Positions 45,520 through 55,904 of a DNA stretch of 64,000 nt are shown here, one piece after another. Numbering within the stretch: the stretch's first letter is position 1; each line of letters starts with the position of its first letter. The notes below the pieces were generated by a model. That model worked only from the letters and a program-made list of their open reading frames with translations. It made no database searches and had not been told where the DNA came from. The stretch spans positions 186,001-250,000 of the forward strand of contig NZ_FTNN01000006.1 in the NCBI RefSeq assembly GCF_900156405.1, in the 5' to 3' direction. The position numbers were made by a program, and so were the translations under genes. This DNA is from Shewanella morhuae (lineage in GTDB: Bacteria > Pseudomonadota > Gammaproteobacteria > Enterobacterales > Shewanellaceae).

Positions 45520-46299
45520 ATGCTGTCACTAACCTCAACAGAAATCAGCATGTTTATTGGCAGCCTATGGTGGCCTTTTTGCCGTATCATGGGCGCTTTT
45601 ATGGTTATGCCATTGCTAGGAAACTCCTATGTTCCCGTCATGGTACGAATCTTCTTGGCTTTGAGTATTGCAGCGCTAATGGCACCGATGCTGCCACCTG
45701 TTCCTTCGATAGATGCGGTGTCTTTAGGTTCTTTCTTTTTAGCCGTTGAACAGTTACTGATCGGATTTATGCTCGCGTTATTTTTAACGCTTTTAATCCA
45801 TGTGATGACAATGCTTGGCAATATCATGTCCATGCAGATGGGTTTAGCCATGGCAGTAATGAACGACCCAGCCAATGGTGAAACCAACCCAATTTTAAGT
45901 GAGTGGTTACAAATCTTTGGCACCTTGATTTTCCTTGCTCTGGATGGTCACTTAGTCGCACTGAACATTATTGTCGATAGTTTCCGCTTATGGCCAATTG
46001 GCAATGGCATTCTTGACCTGCCCATAATGGGGTTAATTAGCCGAATGGGTTGGCTTTTTGCCGCATCTTTCATGCTCGCCATTCCAGCGGTACTTGCCAT
46101 GTTAATGGTCAATATTACTTTTGGCGTATTAAGCCGTGCGGCGCCCTCGTTAAACATTTTTTCGCTGGGTTTTCCAATGACACTGTTAATGGGCCTAATT
46201 TGTGTATTGCTATCACTCAGCGGCATACCCAGTCGCTACAGTGATCTTTGTTTAGATGCCTTAACGGCTATGTACCAGTTTATCGGTGGGATTACATGA
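45520..46299 (+). CDS. fliR: Flagellar biosynthesis protein FliR
   Basis: This export-gate membrane protein (259 aa) has six or so hydrophobic segments. Family segments are GNIMSMQMGLAMAVMNDPAN and LLMGLICVLLSLSGI. The stop overlaps the flhB start codon (ATGA), so translation is coupled. Confidence 0.94.
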   Translation: MLSLTSTEISMFIGSLWWPFCRIMGAFMVMPLLGNSYVPVMVRIFLALSIAALMAPMLPPVPSIDAVSLGSFFLAVEQLLIGFMLALFLTLLIHVMTMLGNIMSMQMGLAMAVMNDPANGETNPILSEWLQIFGTLIFLALDGHLVALNIIVDSFRLWPIGNGILDLPIMGLISRMGWLFAASFMLAIPAVLAMLMVNITFGVLSRAAPSLNIFSLGFPMTLLMGLICVLLSLSGIPSRYSDLCLDALTAMYQFIGGIT

Positions 46300-47423
46300 G
46301 TACACCTAAGCAAGATAAAACAGAAAAAGCGACCCCTCAAAAACAGCGTAAAGCGAGGAAAGAAGGCCAAGTACCACGCTCTAAGGATCTCGCCTCAGCC
46401 GCGCTGATTATGGGCTGTTCAATCATGCTGACGAGTAATGCAGATTGGTTTGCCACTAAAGCCAGCGGCTTAGCAAAATATAATATGTTGCTGACCCGTG
46501 CAGAGTTAGATCAGCCGGATATGATGGTGCGCCATCTTGGCGCTAGCCTAGTTGAAATGCTCAGCATGTTAACTCCATTATTTATTATGGTGGCGCTATT
46601 AGCCGCGATCGCAGGTGCGCTGCCGGGTGGCCCAATATTTAATTTTGGCAATGCCAATTTTAAGTACAGTCGCATTGATCCTATTTCAGGCATCGGAAGA
46701 ATATTTTCCACTAAATCACTGGTGGAGCTATTCAAATCTACCTTGAAAATCGTGCTGCTTATCGGAATTATGTTGGTTTTCTTGCAAGGTCATTTACAGG
46801 GTTTACTCAGTTACAGCCAACGACCAATCGATGAAGCCGTTCGTGATGGTATTGATTTACTCTCGCAAGGCATGCTTTACCTTGGCACAGGGCTGCTGGT
46901 TATCGCATTTATTGACGTACCGTATCAGTACTGGAACCACAACAAAGAATTACGTATGTCTCGTCAAGAAGTCAAAGATGAGCACACCCAACAAGAAGGT
47001 AAGCCCGAGATTAAAGCCAAAATTCGTCAGTTACAGCAACGAATGGCCCAATCTCGTGCTGCTATCACCATACCAAAAGCCGATGTTCTCTTGGTTAATC
47101 CCACTCATTATGCAGTGGCTTTGAAATACAACCCAGATTTAGCCGATGCACCGTATGTGCTAACCAAAGGTACCGAAGAGCTGGCGTTGTATATGCGTGA
47201 ATTGGCAAAGAAGCATAATATTGAAATTATTGATATTCCGCCGCTGACTCGAGCAATTTATCATTCAACTCAGGTTGATCAGCAAATACCCAGTGCACTT
47301 TTTATCGCTATCGCACATGTACTGAGTTATGTCATGCAGATCAAAGCGGCCCGTAAAGGTTTACAACAAAAACCGGCACCTTTACCCCATTTTTTTATTC
47401 CACCTAATTTACGTCACGATTAA
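46296..47423 (+). CDS. flhB: Flagellar biosynthesis protein FlhB
   Basis: This export-gate switch changes substrate specificity after hook completion. The start at MSTPKQDKTEKATPQKQRKA is typical; the longer open frame runs into fliR. Four membrane helices are followed by a cytoplasmic domain with the self-cleavage motif NPTH (LLVNPTHYAVAL, near residue 269). 375 aa. Confidence 0.95.
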   Translation: MSTPKQDKTEKATPQKQRKARKEGQVPRSKDLASAALIMGCSIMLTSNADWFATKASGLAKYNMLLTRAELDQPDMMVRHLGASLVEMLSMLTPLFIMVALLAAIAGALPGGPIFNFGNANFKYSRIDPISGIGRIFSTKSLVELFKSTLKIVLLIGIMLVFLQGHLQGLLSYSQRPIDEAVRDGIDLLSQGMLYLGTGLLVIAFIDVPYQYWNHNKELRMSRQEVKDEHTQQEGKPEIKAKIRQLQQRMAQSRAAITIPKADVLLVNPTHYAVALKYNPDLADAPYVLTKGTEELALYMRELAKKHNIEIIDIPPLTRAIYHSTQVDQQIPSALFIAIAHVLSYVMQIKAARKGLQQKPAPLPHFFIPPNLRHD

Positions 47424-47438
47424 AGGATCGTTTAATCT

Positions 47439-49520
47439 ATGAATTGGCTTTCACGCACCTTTTCAGGTAACTACAGCTATATTGGTATTCCAGTGATGCT
47501 GCTCGCTATTCTTGCAATGGTGATTTTGCCACTGCCTGCATGGCTACTGGATATTTTGTTTACCTTTAACATCGTTCTGGCTGTCATGGTCCTGTTGGTG
47601 AGTGTGTCCATCAGGCGACCATTAGAGTTCTCTGTATTCCCGACCTTATTGCTACTCGCCACATTAATGCGCCTCACCTTGAACGTGGCATCGACACGCG
47701 TGGTGCTTATCGAAGGGCATGAAGGAGGCGACGCCGCAGGTAAAGTTATTCAAGCATTTGGTGAAGTCGTTATTGGCGGAAACTATGTCGTTGGTGCTGT
47801 TATCTTCTTAATTTTGATGATTATCAACTTTGTGGTAATTACCAAAGGTGGTGAGCGCATCTCCGAAGTATCAGCACGTTTTACATTAGATGCCCTACCC
47901 GGCAAACAAATGGCAATCGATGCAGATCTTAATGCGGGAACACTGACACACGAACAAGCCAGCCAGCGTCGACAAGATGTGGCTAGAGAAGCCGATTTCT
48001 ATGGCTCTATGGACGGTGCGTCAAAGTTTGTGAGAGGCGATGCCATTGCTGGACTATTAATTTTAGCCATCAACATTATTGGTGGGGTCAGCATCGGTAT
48101 CTTTATGCATGATCTCAGTGCTGCAGAAGCCTTCAAAACCTATGCATTATTAACCATTGGTGATGGTCTAGTCGCACAAATCCCCTCATTACTACTGGCC
48201 ACCGCTGCGGCAATTATCGTAACTCGAGTCTCTGACGCAGAAGAAATGCCGACTCAGTTGAGCCGCCAATTACTCGCCAACCCTAGAACGTTAGCGACTG
48301 CCTCCATCGTAATGGCGATTTTGGGTATTACCCCTGGCATGCCCGCTTTAGTCTTCTTATCTTTTGCAATATTACTGGGTTTTGCCGCATGGAAACAAAA
48401 TCAAAATAAAATATCTCTTCCAGAGGAAAAAGCAGAAGAACTGATCGAAAATAGCCTCACAGAGCCTTCAGCTCCAAGCTGGGAGTCGTTGCCGTTTACC
48501 GACATTATCGAAGTCAGATTAGGCTATAGATTGGTGCACTTAGTTGAAAAAACTAAAGGAGCAGAATTACAAAAACGCCTGACAGGGATCAGGCGCACAC
48601 TCTCAGAGCAAGTCGGTTTTTTATTATCAGAAGTCAGAGTACGCGATAACTTAGCGTTAGCACCACATGCATACCAAATAAATTTTATGGGAACTCAAGT
48701 CGCAATTGCCGAGCTCGAGCCTGACCTTTTATTAGCGATAAAAAGTGGCCCTGTATATGGCAAAATTGATGGTATTTTAACTAAAGAACCCGCTTATCAA
48801 ATGGATGCCATTTGGATAGCACCAGATTTAAAAGCAAAGGCACTCAACTTAGGGTATTCCGTCGTCGATAATGCGACGATTATTGCTACTCATGTCAGTA
48901 AACTGCTACGAGAATCATTGCCAGAATTATTGCAACATGATGATATTATGCAACTCACTGACAGGTTAAGTAAGCAGGCGCCAAAGCTTGCAGAATCACT
49001 CAGTACAAGTTTAACAACAATACAGTTACTTAAAGTTTTCCGTCTGTTACTTAAAGAACAAGTACCGCTCAAAGATATACGCACTATAGCTACCACGCTA
49101 TTGGAATGCAGTGAACAAACAAAAGATCCCGTCTTACTCGCTGCTGATGTCCGCTGTGCTTTACGCAACACCATATTGCATCAAATTGCCGGTAGCAGTT
49201 CGCAGTTAAACGTACTCACCCTGACTCCAGAGTTAGAGCAGACTTTAATGATTGCACTGAATCAATCACAACAGCAAGGCAAAGTCGCACTGGATAGCTT
49301 CCCCATCGAGCCGAATTTACTAGCACAACTGCAACAAAAAATGCCTCAGTTACTAGCCGAAACCAAAGAGAAGGGCTATAACCCAATCCTGCTAGTGTCG
49401 CCGCAGCTCAGACCTTTCCTAGCACGTTATGCACTCGCCTTCGCACGGGGACTCCATGTTTTATCCTATAATGAAGTCCCTGAGACAAAAGAACTGATGA
49501 TTGCAGGACAACTCGGCTAG
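47439..49520 (+). CDS. flhA: Flagellar biosynthesis protein FlhA
   Basis: This is the largest export-gate protein and docking ring. The 693-aa product has seven to eight membrane helices in the first ~325 residues. The FHIPEP-family loop is seen in RFTLDALPGKQMAIDADLNA and ARFTLD/ADFYGSMDGASKFVRGDAIA, and a cytoplasmic docking domain follows residue 345. Last gene of the fliM operon, followed by a strong terminator. Confidence 0.96.
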   Translation: MNWLSRTFSGNYSYIGIPVMLLAILAMVILPLPAWLLDILFTFNIVLAVMVLLVSVSIRRPLEFSVFPTLLLLATLMRLTLNVASTRVVLIEGHEGGDAAGKVIQAFGEVVIGGNYVVGAVIFLILMIINFVVITKGGERISEVSARFTLDALPGKQMAIDADLNAGTLTHEQASQRRQDVAREADFYGSMDGASKFVRGDAIAGLLILAINIIGGVSIGIFMHDLSAAEAFKTYALLTIGDGLVAQIPSLLLATAAAIIVTRVSDAEEMPTQLSRQLLANPRTLATASIVMAILGITPGMPALVFLSFAILLGFAAWKQNQNKISLPEEKAEELIENSLTEPSAPSWESLPFTDIIEVRLGYRLVHLVEKTKGAELQKRLTGIRRTLSEQVGFLLSEVRVRDNLALAPHAYQINFMGTQVAIAELEPDLLLAIKSGPVYGKIDGILTKEPAYQMDAIWIAPDLKAKALNLGYSVVDNATIIATHVSKLLRESLPELLQHDDIMQLTDRLSKQAPKLAESLSTSLTTIQLLKVFRLLLKEQVPLKDIRTIATTLLECSEQTKDPVLLAADVRCALRNTILHQIAGSSSQLNVLTLTPELEQTLMIALNQSQQQGKVALDSFPIEPNLLAQLQQKMPQLLAETKEKGYNPILLVSPQLRPFLARYALAFARGLHVLSYNEVPETKELMIAGQLG

Positions 49521-49549
49521 TCCACCGCTTTATTATCAGCATCTAATTA

Positions 49550-49580
49550 ATAATTCGAGGCGCTAGGCGCCTCGAATTAT
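49550..49580 (+). terminator. Terminator of the fliM-flhA operon
   Basis: ATAATTCGAGGCGC and GCGCCTCGAATTAT form a 14-bp perfect stem with a TAG loop, 30 bp after the flhA stop. It marks the right edge of the flagellar island. Confidence 0.85.
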
Positions 49581-49768
49581 TTGGCAGTGACCATAATAAA
49601 CCTGAAGACAATGCATGAATTGTGTTATGTCATGCTTAACATCGATTTACTGTTGCCCATGACTGTATTTCAATAACCAGCTTTTGCCAGATCTGTGGCG
49701 CCCTAACTCTGGCCTTTCAATTATCGACGTGCTACAACAAGTCATGTGTCGCTGACGGATAAGCTGCC

Positions 49769-50257
49769 ATGACATTTCAATCATTTGCACTCGATGATAT
49801 CGACGATTTACATGAATCGGCCCAAGTAGAATTTAAGCTCGCCGGTGGCCGTGACGGACAAGGTCAATTGCCCGAAGATATTTGGGCAACCTATAGTTCC
49901 TTTGCCAACACGTTAGGTGGCGAGATTATCTTAGGTGTACGTGAAGAACATGGTCATTTCAGTATTGAAGGTATACCGAATCCCCTGCCCGTTTTGCAGG
50001 AATTTTGGGAAATACTCGATAACCCTAGCCGCACCAGTCACAATATCTTGGCAATTTCGGATGTACAGATTATTGAAATTATGAATAAAAAGCTTATTCG
50101 TATCCGTATACCGCTGGCGCCAGAACAGCTAAAACCAATTTATGTGGGCGGGGATCCCTATACGGGAAGCTATTTTAGGGTGGGAGATGCCGACATGCAT
50201 GCAAGTCGTCGGCAGGTCAACCTAATGCAACGCCGCGCCCATCTTTGCATGAAATAA
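49769..50257 (+). CDS. Short AlbA_2 (Schlafen-like) domain protein
   Basis: The first ~120 residues match the AlbA_2 putative DNA-binding domain: ESAQVEFKLA, SSFANTLGGEIILGVREEHG and PYTGSYFRVGDADMHASRRQ. Most family members continue with an ATPase-like C-terminal domain and exceed 400 aa. This one stops at 162 aa right after the point where that part would begin (QRRAHLCMK), and nothing similar follows. It is a standalone form or a remnant of a longer gene. It may be a regulator; function unknown. Confidence 0.75.
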   Translation: MTFQSFALDDIDDLHESAQVEFKLAGGRDGQGQLPEDIWATYSSFANTLGGEIILGVREEHGHFSIEGIPNPLPVLQEFWEILDNPSRTSHNILAISDVQIIEIMNKKLIRIRIPLAPEQLKPIYVGGDPYTGSYFRVGDADMHASRRQVNLMQRRAHLCMK

Positions 50258-50338
50258 CTCAAGGCGCGTTAACTTACCGCTCTACAACCTGACTAATCCT
50301 ATTATAAGTATAAGCCTGCGATAGCCTTACAATCAGCC

Positions 50339-50917
50339 TCACAATCCTGCTAATAAATAGCCCCCCATAGCGGCAATTGCTGCGCCCGTGACACGCATTA
50401 AGTTGCGTTGCCCTGTCATCTTTTGCATCCCAAGACCTATCATTACGCCACCTAAATGGATGACCGCTGTACCAAATAAAAAACCTAAGGCGTACAGGAC
50501 TGGACTTGCCAATTCCGGTATTTCTGCGCCGTGGGCATGGCCGTGAAAAATCGCAAATACCCCTACAAAAGTCATAGCAAATAATAGCGGGATTTGACGG
50601 TCAAAAGCGATAGCAAGCCCAAGCAGCAGCACTGATAAAGCGATACCTATTTCAACGAAGGGAACGGCAACTGCGTATAAACCTAATATTCCACCAAACA
50701 GCATAAAAACGACAAAGGCGAGTGGTACAGTCCAAATAGCGCGACCACCAAGCTGGGTACTCAACATACCCACACTCAACATCGCTAACAGATGATCAAA
50801 CCCCAAAACAGGATGATTAAACCCTGACATAAAGCCGCCGCCTGAATGAATTTCATGGGCCGACACCGGCGCAATCCCACATAAGCTGAGCAGTAATAAC
50901 AAACCGATACGCGCCAT
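50339..50917 (-). CDS. hupE: HupE/UreJ family protein (probable nickel/cobalt permease)
   Basis: This 192-aa membrane protein has a cleavable signal (MARIGLLLLLSLCGIAPVSA) and six to seven hydrophobic segments. The family's metal-site pattern HxxxxxxGFDHLLAML (NHPVLGFDHLLAML, near residue 40) and the histidine cluster HGHAHG near residue 126 are present. HupE/UreJ proteins import nickel or cobalt for hydrogenase or urease, but neither enzyme is encoded nearby. Confidence 0.82.
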   Translation of the reverse strand: MARIGLLLLLSLCGIAPVSAHEIHSGGGFMSGFNHPVLGFDHLLAMLSVGMLSTQLGGRAIWTVPLAFVVFMLFGGILGLYAVAVPFVEIGIALSVLLLGLAIAFDRQIPLLFAMTFVGVFAIFHGHAHGAEIPELASPVLYALGFLFGTAVIHLGGVMIGLGMQKMTGQRNLMRVTGAAIAAMGGYLLAGL

Positions 50918-51106
50918 AAAATAGCCTTAGTCAGTGACTTTAGTGATTGATACCACGCTACCTGAAAATATAGTGTCAGATCGCTTATGGGCTTCAATTA
51001 AAGTTTAACTTTAGTGTAAATATGGTGGTAAAACCTTGATCTCAATCACCCTTAGATCAGTAAAGGTGCAGGTTGAAAATGTACACTGAACTATTGTCAC
51101 ACTGAA

Positions 51107-51838
51107 CTATTTTGCATCAATTACTAGTACTTTTGCCAAAGCATCAAGGGAGGTAATTTCTAAATGTGGTAATAGAGTTGCGATAGGTAACGAATCATTT
51201 CGGCCAAAACTGGGATTCAACCATACAGATTGACATCCAGCAAGCCGCGCGCCACGAACATCGGCATTCATGTTATCGCCCACATGGAGTAAATGCTGCG
51301 GCGCAATATTTAACCGCAAACAAGCCAACTCGAACATGTCCTTAGCGGGTTTCATTTGCACGCCACTACCAGGGTGAAGCACAAATTCAAAAGCATCGCC
51401 TAAACCAATCCGCTCGGCATCCACATTACCATTAGTGATGCCGACTAATCTAAAATGCCCTGACAAGTGCTTGAGTAATAACAGCACTTCATCAGATATT
51501 CGAAAATTACTGCGATGAAAATAAAAACACGCTAATCCTTGCTCAGCGCCGCGCTCAGCCTCCATGGCCGAATAACCTAATTGTATGAGGCCGCAGCGCA
51601 GCGTGGCCAAACGGGCTGCGCTAGTGTCGTGGGCAAGTTCGCGATGTTGCTGCAGGAGTTGTTGTTTTAGACTGCGCCAATCATGGGGTTGCCATGCCTG
51701 CGATAAAGGAAACGCCTGTTGTAAAAATGTCGCCAGCTCAGCTTCAGCATTTAGAATATGCGGTAGATTGTCGTATAAGGTGTCATCGAGATCGAAACTG
51801 ATCGCTTGAATATGTTGGGGTCTAAGATAGCAATGCAT
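51107..51838 (-). CDS. yigB: HAD-family hydrolase YigB
   Basis: YigB is a HAD phosphatase, known in E. coli to act on FMN. The nucleophile motif DLDDTLYDN (D-x-D-x-T) is near residue 17, motif II in GITNGNVD, and motif IV in LHVGDNMNADVRGARLAG. 243 aa. It overlaps the xerC stop (TAATG), and xerC-yigB is the conserved order. Confidence 0.9.
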   Translation of the reverse strand: MHCYLRPQHIQAISFDLDDTLYDNLPHILNAEAELATFLQQAFPLSQAWQPHDWRSLKQQLLQQHRELAHDTSAARLATLRCGLIQLGYSAMEAERGAEQGLACFYFHRSNFRISDEVLLLLKHLSGHFRLVGITNGNVDAERIGLGDAFEFVLHPGSGVQMKPAKDMFELACLRLNIAPQHLLHVGDNMNADVRGARLAGCQSVWLNPSFGRNDSLPIATLLPHLEITSLDALAKVLVIDAK

Positions 51839-52758
51839 TATTTATCCTGTGATTTTTTCGCTCGAGGATGGGCGTTATCATACACCTTAGCTAAGTGTTG
51901 GAAATCCAAACTGGTATAGATTTGTGTGGTCGCTAGGTTGGCATGGCCTAATAATTCTTGCACCGCCCGCAGATCGGCGCTCGCTTCTAACATGTGAGTG
52001 GCAAAAGAATGACGCAGTTTATGTGGATGAACTCGTACCGATAATGCCTGTTCTTGTCCCCATTTTGCCATTCGTGCCTGAATACTGCGATGGGATAAAC
52101 GCTTACCTTTTTCAGTCACAAATAAGGCGTTATCTTCGCAGGGGATTTGCTTTCGACAATTAAGCCAAGCCTGTAGAGCATCAATCGCCAAGCGCCCGAC
52201 GGGGACGATACGCTCTTTATTACCTTTACCTAAAACTCGCACTTCTTTCACGTCGTATTGCACGCTGGATATATTAAGCGCCGCAAGCTCAGCTAAACGC
52301 AGGCCACTGGAATAAAACAACTCCATCATGGCTTTATCCCGCAGACTTAGGGGATCTGTGCCTTCAATGTCCAATAAATGGGTAATAGCATCGATATCAA
52401 TATTTTTCGGTAAAGGTTTGGCTTGTTTCGGTGCGCTTAGACCCTTAGCGGGATTAAGTTCAATGACGCCTTCGCGCAGTAGAAACTCACCCCATTGTTT
52501 TACCGCAGATAAACACAAAGAAAGGGATCGTGGGCTTAAACCTTTACGGTGTAATTTGGCTAATACCTGCTGCCAGTGCTCACGGCTCACATTAAGTAGA
52601 TGCACACTTTCAGGTAAAAGTGCACTGCCACGGTTGAGCTCATAAAGGTAATTACGCACTGTATGAGTAGACAGCTGCTTCTCAGTACTCAAATAGCGTT
52701 CAAAGGTTTGTAACCATTGAGTATTGAGCGCCAACACATCACCTGTTTGCGTACTCAT
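51838..52758 (-). CDS. xerC: Tyrosine recombinase XerC
   Basis: XerC resolves chromosome dimers at dif together with XerD. The 306-aa product has an N-terminal SAM-like domain and a catalytic domain with [11 protein letters not shown] (first Arg), [10 protein letters not shown] (Lys), [14 protein letters not shown] (His-Arg), [12 protein letters not shown] (His and nucleophile Tyr). It sits in the DUF484-xerC-yigB cluster rather than next to an island, so it is housekeeping XerC. Confidence 0.94.
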   Translation of the reverse strand: MSTQTGDVLALNTQWLQTFERYLSTEKQLSTHTVRNYLYELNRGSALLPESVHLLNVSREHWQQVLAKLHRKGLSPRSLSLCLSAVKQWGEFLLREGVIELNPAKGLSAPKQAKPLPKNIDIDAITHLLDIEGTDPLSLRDKAMMELFYSSGLRLAELAALNISSVQYDVKEVRVLGKGNKERIVPVGRLAIDALQAWLNCRKQIPCEDNALFVTEKGKRLSHRSIQARMAKWGQEQALSVRVHPHKLRHSFATHMLEASADLRAVQELLGHANLATTQIYTSLDFQHLAKVYDNAHPRAKKSQDK

Positions 52759-52817
52759 CTCGGTTTCCTCATCGGTTTACTGTAAAAACTAAGGGAGTAA
52801 ATGCCACCCCATTGCCT

Positions 52818-53447
52818 TTACAGCTTAGCAAGCATATGCGCCAGTAAACGCTGCAATTGTTCCAGTAGCATGTTATCCATATCTGGATGAAAATGGGTTG
52901 CATCTTGGCTGGCAATCGCAAAAATGACGGGGGTATCTTCGGACAATTTAGTCAGTGCAACCGAGCCCACTTCACTACCAAATAAACGTTTAGCTTCTTG
53001 CTGTGTTAAGCGACCAAAATAGTGACCTTTATGCAGCCTTTGATCCCATATTGCCTTCATATCAGCATCAAGAACGCTGATTAAACGCACATGACTAAAG
53101 TTAAACTGCATTTTCAAACTATCGGCTAAGACTTCCTTGAGTGAGATTAAATCAGCACAGTTCAGTAACTTAAATGATAACTCGGTATTGAATTGATAAA
53201 TTTTTTCGTTACGCGTCGCCATCGTTAATAGGCTAGTGATCTCTTCTTCTAATTGGCTCACCCGCTGGCGCAGCATTTCTTGGCGACGTTCTACTAAGGA
53301 TATCGCGCCACGCTCCATATGAGGTAAACGCATTGCTAGTAGCAGTTCAGGGTAACGATTAAAAAAGCTAGGATTATCGAGTAGATACTCACGAATTATC
53401 AACTCATCAAAGGGCACATTAGTCTGCGGCATCAAAGGCTCGGTCAT
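52818..53447 (-). CDS. DUF484 family protein
   Basis: This is a GAF-like DUF484 protein found between dapF and xerC across gammaproteobacteria; its role is not known. Recognised by [20 protein letters not shown] near residue 20 and [20 protein letters not shown]. The ATG overlaps the dapF stop (ATGA), so I use this start (209 aa) rather than the upstream open frame. Confidence 0.9.
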   Translation of the reverse strand: MTEPLMPQTNVPFDELIIREYLLDNPSFFNRYPELLLAMRLPHMERGAISLVERRQEMLRQRVSQLEEEITSLLTMATRNEKIYQFNTELSFKLLNCADLISLKEVLADSLKMQFNFSHVRLISVLDADMKAIWDQRLHKGHYFGRLTQQEAKRLFGSEVGSVALTKLSEDTPVIFAIASQDATHFHPDMDNMLLEQLQRLLAHMLAKL

Positions 53448-54271
53448 AACTGAATTTGTCCATCGTAAACGTGCTGTGCAGGACCCGTCATCCACAGCGG
53501 CTTACCTTCACCTTCCCAGTTAATGCTTAACGTGCCGCCGGGTAAATCTACCTGTACTTGTTTCCCTAACTTGCCTTGTATTTGGCCGACAACCACAGCA
53601 GCGCACGCACCTGTACCACAAGCTAAGGTTTCAGCCGCACCGCGTTCATACACCCGCAGTTTAATATGACCTGAGTTTACCACTTGCATAAAGCCTACAT
53701 TAACCCCGCGCGGAAAGCGTTCATGTTTGGTCAACATAGCGCCAATTTCAGCGACAGGAGCGCTGGTCACATCTTCAACATCGAGCACACAATGTGGATT
53801 ACCCATCGACACTACACCACATAAAAAGGTTTGTAGCGGTGTTTGCAGTAGGTAGGTTTTTTCGGGTTTCTTGGCTTTAAAAGGAATTTGACTCGGCTCG
53901 AGAATTGGCACACCCATATTTACGGTAACCGTTCCATCACGCTCCAAACGCAATGTCATTTTGCCAGATGAGGTGCTAACACGAATTTTATTCTTATTTG
54001 TCAGCCCCTTATTACGTACAAAACGCGCAAAACAACGCGCACCATTGCCACATTGCTCAACTTCACTGCCGTCAGCATTAAAAATACGATAATGAAAATC
54101 TAAATCAGGATCATAGGGCGGCTCAACTAAAAGAAGTTGGTCAAAACCGATGCCAAAGTTACGATCGGCTAGACGGCGGATTTGCTCTGGCGAAAAAAAC
54201 ACGTTTTGTGTGATCCCATCGACCACTATAAAATCATTGCCAAGACCGTGCATCTTAGTGAATTGGATCAA
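53444..54271 (-). CDS. dapF: Diaminopimelate epimerase
   Basis: DapF interconverts LL- and meso-diaminopimelate for lysine and peptidoglycan synthesis. The two catalytic cysteines lie in [13 protein letters not shown] and [13 protein letters not shown]. 275 aa, starting [19 protein letters not shown]. It is downstream of lysA in the same direction, so the last two lysine steps are adjacent. Confidence 0.96.
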   Translation of the reverse strand: MIQFTKMHGLGNDFIVVDGITQNVFFSPEQIRRLADRNFGIGFDQLLLVEPPYDPDLDFHYRIFNADGSEVEQCGNGARCFARFVRNKGLTNKNKIRVSTSSGKMTLRLERDGTVTVNMGVPILEPSQIPFKAKKPEKTYLLQTPLQTFLCGVVSMGNPHCVLDVEDVTSAPVAEIGAMLTKHERFPRGVNVGFMQVVNSGHIKLRVYERGAAETLACGTGACAAVVVGQIQGKLGKQVQVDLPGGTLSINWEGEGKPLWMTGPAQHVYDGQIQL

Positions 54272-54346
54272 GATACTTATCCTTTAAGCCAAGGCGCGGC
54301 TCATAAATGATGAATCCAAGCGCCTGAATCAATATATTTTTCTAGT

Positions 54347-55591
54347 TTACGGCAGGAGCTGCTCACCTTGCCACAGTTGCGATAACTTTTCTCGCTCACG
54401 CACAAGGTAAGCCTGCTCACCATCGACCATAATCTCGGCCGCACGGGGACGCGTATTGTAGTTAGATGCCATTGCAAAACCATAGGCACCACTGGAGCGT
54501 ACAGCAAGCAAATCACCGGCCGCTAACGCAAGTTGGCGATCTTTACCTAAAAAGTCACCGGTTTCGCACACTGGGCCAACGATATCAAAATCATAGGCTT
54601 GTGAGCTTCTTGGCACTACGGGAATAATTTTTTGCCATGCACTGTAAAGCGCTGGACGGATTAAGTCATTCATCGCGCCATCGACAATCGCAAAACGCTT
54701 ATCACTGTTTTCTTTAAGGTAAAGCACTTGAGTGACAAAGATCCCCGCGTTAGCGGCAATTGCGCGCCCCGGTTCAAAAATCAGTTTAAGTTGGCGGCTG
54801 CCTAAACGCTTAAGTAGAGCCGCGGCATACACATCAGGGTGCGGCGGGGTTTCATCATCATAAGTTACCCCTAAACCGCCACCGACATCGAAATGCTCAA
54901 TAACAATACCTTGCTCTGCCAAGCGATCGATTAATGCCAGCATACGATCCATCGCATCAAGGAATGGTTGGATTTCAGTCAATTGCGAGCCGATATGGCA
55001 ATCTACACCTTTAATATGTAGATGAGGTAAAACACGGGCACGGGCGAAAACGATTTCCGCCTCGTCCATAGCAATACCGAATTTGTTTTCTTTAAGACCA
55101 GTCGAAATATAAGGATGAGTTCCAGCGTCGACATCTGGATTTATCCGCAGTGATACAGGGGCAACTTTACCCAAACGGCCCGCAACCTGATTTAACTGCT
55201 CAAGCTCGGCGCTTGATTCAACGTTAAAACAGTAAATGCCCAGATTAAGTGCTTGCTCCATTTCAGCAACGGTTTTACCCACACCAGAGAACACCACTTT
55301 AGCAGGATCGCCACCGGCTTCGATGACGCGAGCGAGTTCACCGCCGGACACAATATCAAAACCACTGCCTAAACGTGCTAATACATTCAGTACCGCAAGG
55401 TTAGCGTTAGCTTTAACTGCATAGCAAATAAGATGTGGATGGTCTGCCACTGCATTATTAAAAGCATGCCAATGGCGCTCAAGGGTTGCGCGCGAATAGA
55501 TATACAGTGGCGTGCCATAAGTTTGAGCTAATTCAGTAACCTGACAGCCTTCGGCATACAAGGTATTATCTTGGTAGAGAAAGTGATCCAA
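54347..55591 (-). CDS. lysA: Diaminopimelate decarboxylase
   Basis: This PLP enzyme makes lysine from meso-diaminopimelate. The PLP lysine is in CYAVKANAN near residue 60. HIKGVDCHIGSQ and FDVGGGLGVTY, plus the C-terminal GPVCETGDFLG, are conserved. 414 aa. It lies between lptM and dapF. Confidence 0.96.
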   Translation of the reverse strand: MDHFLYQDNTLYAEGCQVTELAQTYGTPLYIYSRATLERHWHAFNNAVADHPHLICYAVKANANLAVLNVLARLGSGFDIVSGGELARVIEAGGDPAKVVFSGVGKTVAEMEQALNLGIYCFNVESSAELEQLNQVAGRLGKVAPVSLRINPDVDAGTHPYISTGLKENKFGIAMDEAEIVFARARVLPHLHIKGVDCHIGSQLTEIQPFLDAMDRMLALIDRLAEQGIVIEHFDVGGGLGVTYDDETPPHPDVYAAALLKRLGSRQLKLIFEPGRAIAANAGIFVTQVLYLKENSDKRFAIVDGAMNDLIRPALYSAWQKIIPVVPRSSQAYDFDIVGPVCETGDFLGKDRQLALAAGDLLAVRSSGAYGFAMASNYNTRPRAAEIMVDGEQAYLVREREKLSQLWQGEQLLP

Positions 55592-55633
55592 TGTCTGATT
55601 CCTTACTGCGCGTTATCGCTGCAATGGTAATTG

Positions 55634-55825
55634 TTATTGTTGGTTTTTTTGTACTTCGATGGATCTAATTTCGGTCTTGATTTCTTCTGCTTCAGACGCC
55701 GCTTTAGACTCCTCGACGCTTTTAGGCTGACTAACCTCAGTGGCAGGTGAGCGATAAAGAGGGCCTTTCTGACCACATGCCGTAATAAATAGGCTACCAA
55801 GCAATAACAATAAAAACAGTCTCAT
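55634..55825 (-). CDS. lptM: LptM/YifL-type small lipoprotein
   Basis: This 63-aa lipoprotein has a signal peptide and lipobox (MRLFLLLLLGSLFITACGQK) followed by GPLYRSP, the LptM/YifL signature, and an acidic tail. LptM stabilises the LptDE translocon in E. coli. The ATG four codons downstream of the first has GAG close by. It precedes lysA, as in other gammaproteobacteria. Confidence 0.85.
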   Translation of the reverse strand: MRLFLLLLLGSLFITACGQKGPLYRSPATEVSQPKSVEESKAASEAEEIKTEIRSIEVQKNQQ

Positions 55826-55904
55826 TTTTCTCAACATCTGTGCATCTGATGGCTAATAGCCTTATAATCGCATCCATCTTGACGAAAGCAAAGGACAGAA
55901 ATGC

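Noticed and set aside
51838..52758. Phage or island integrase
   Set aside because: The tyrosine recombinase sits in the conserved DUF484-xerC-yigB cluster and has XerC length and motifs.
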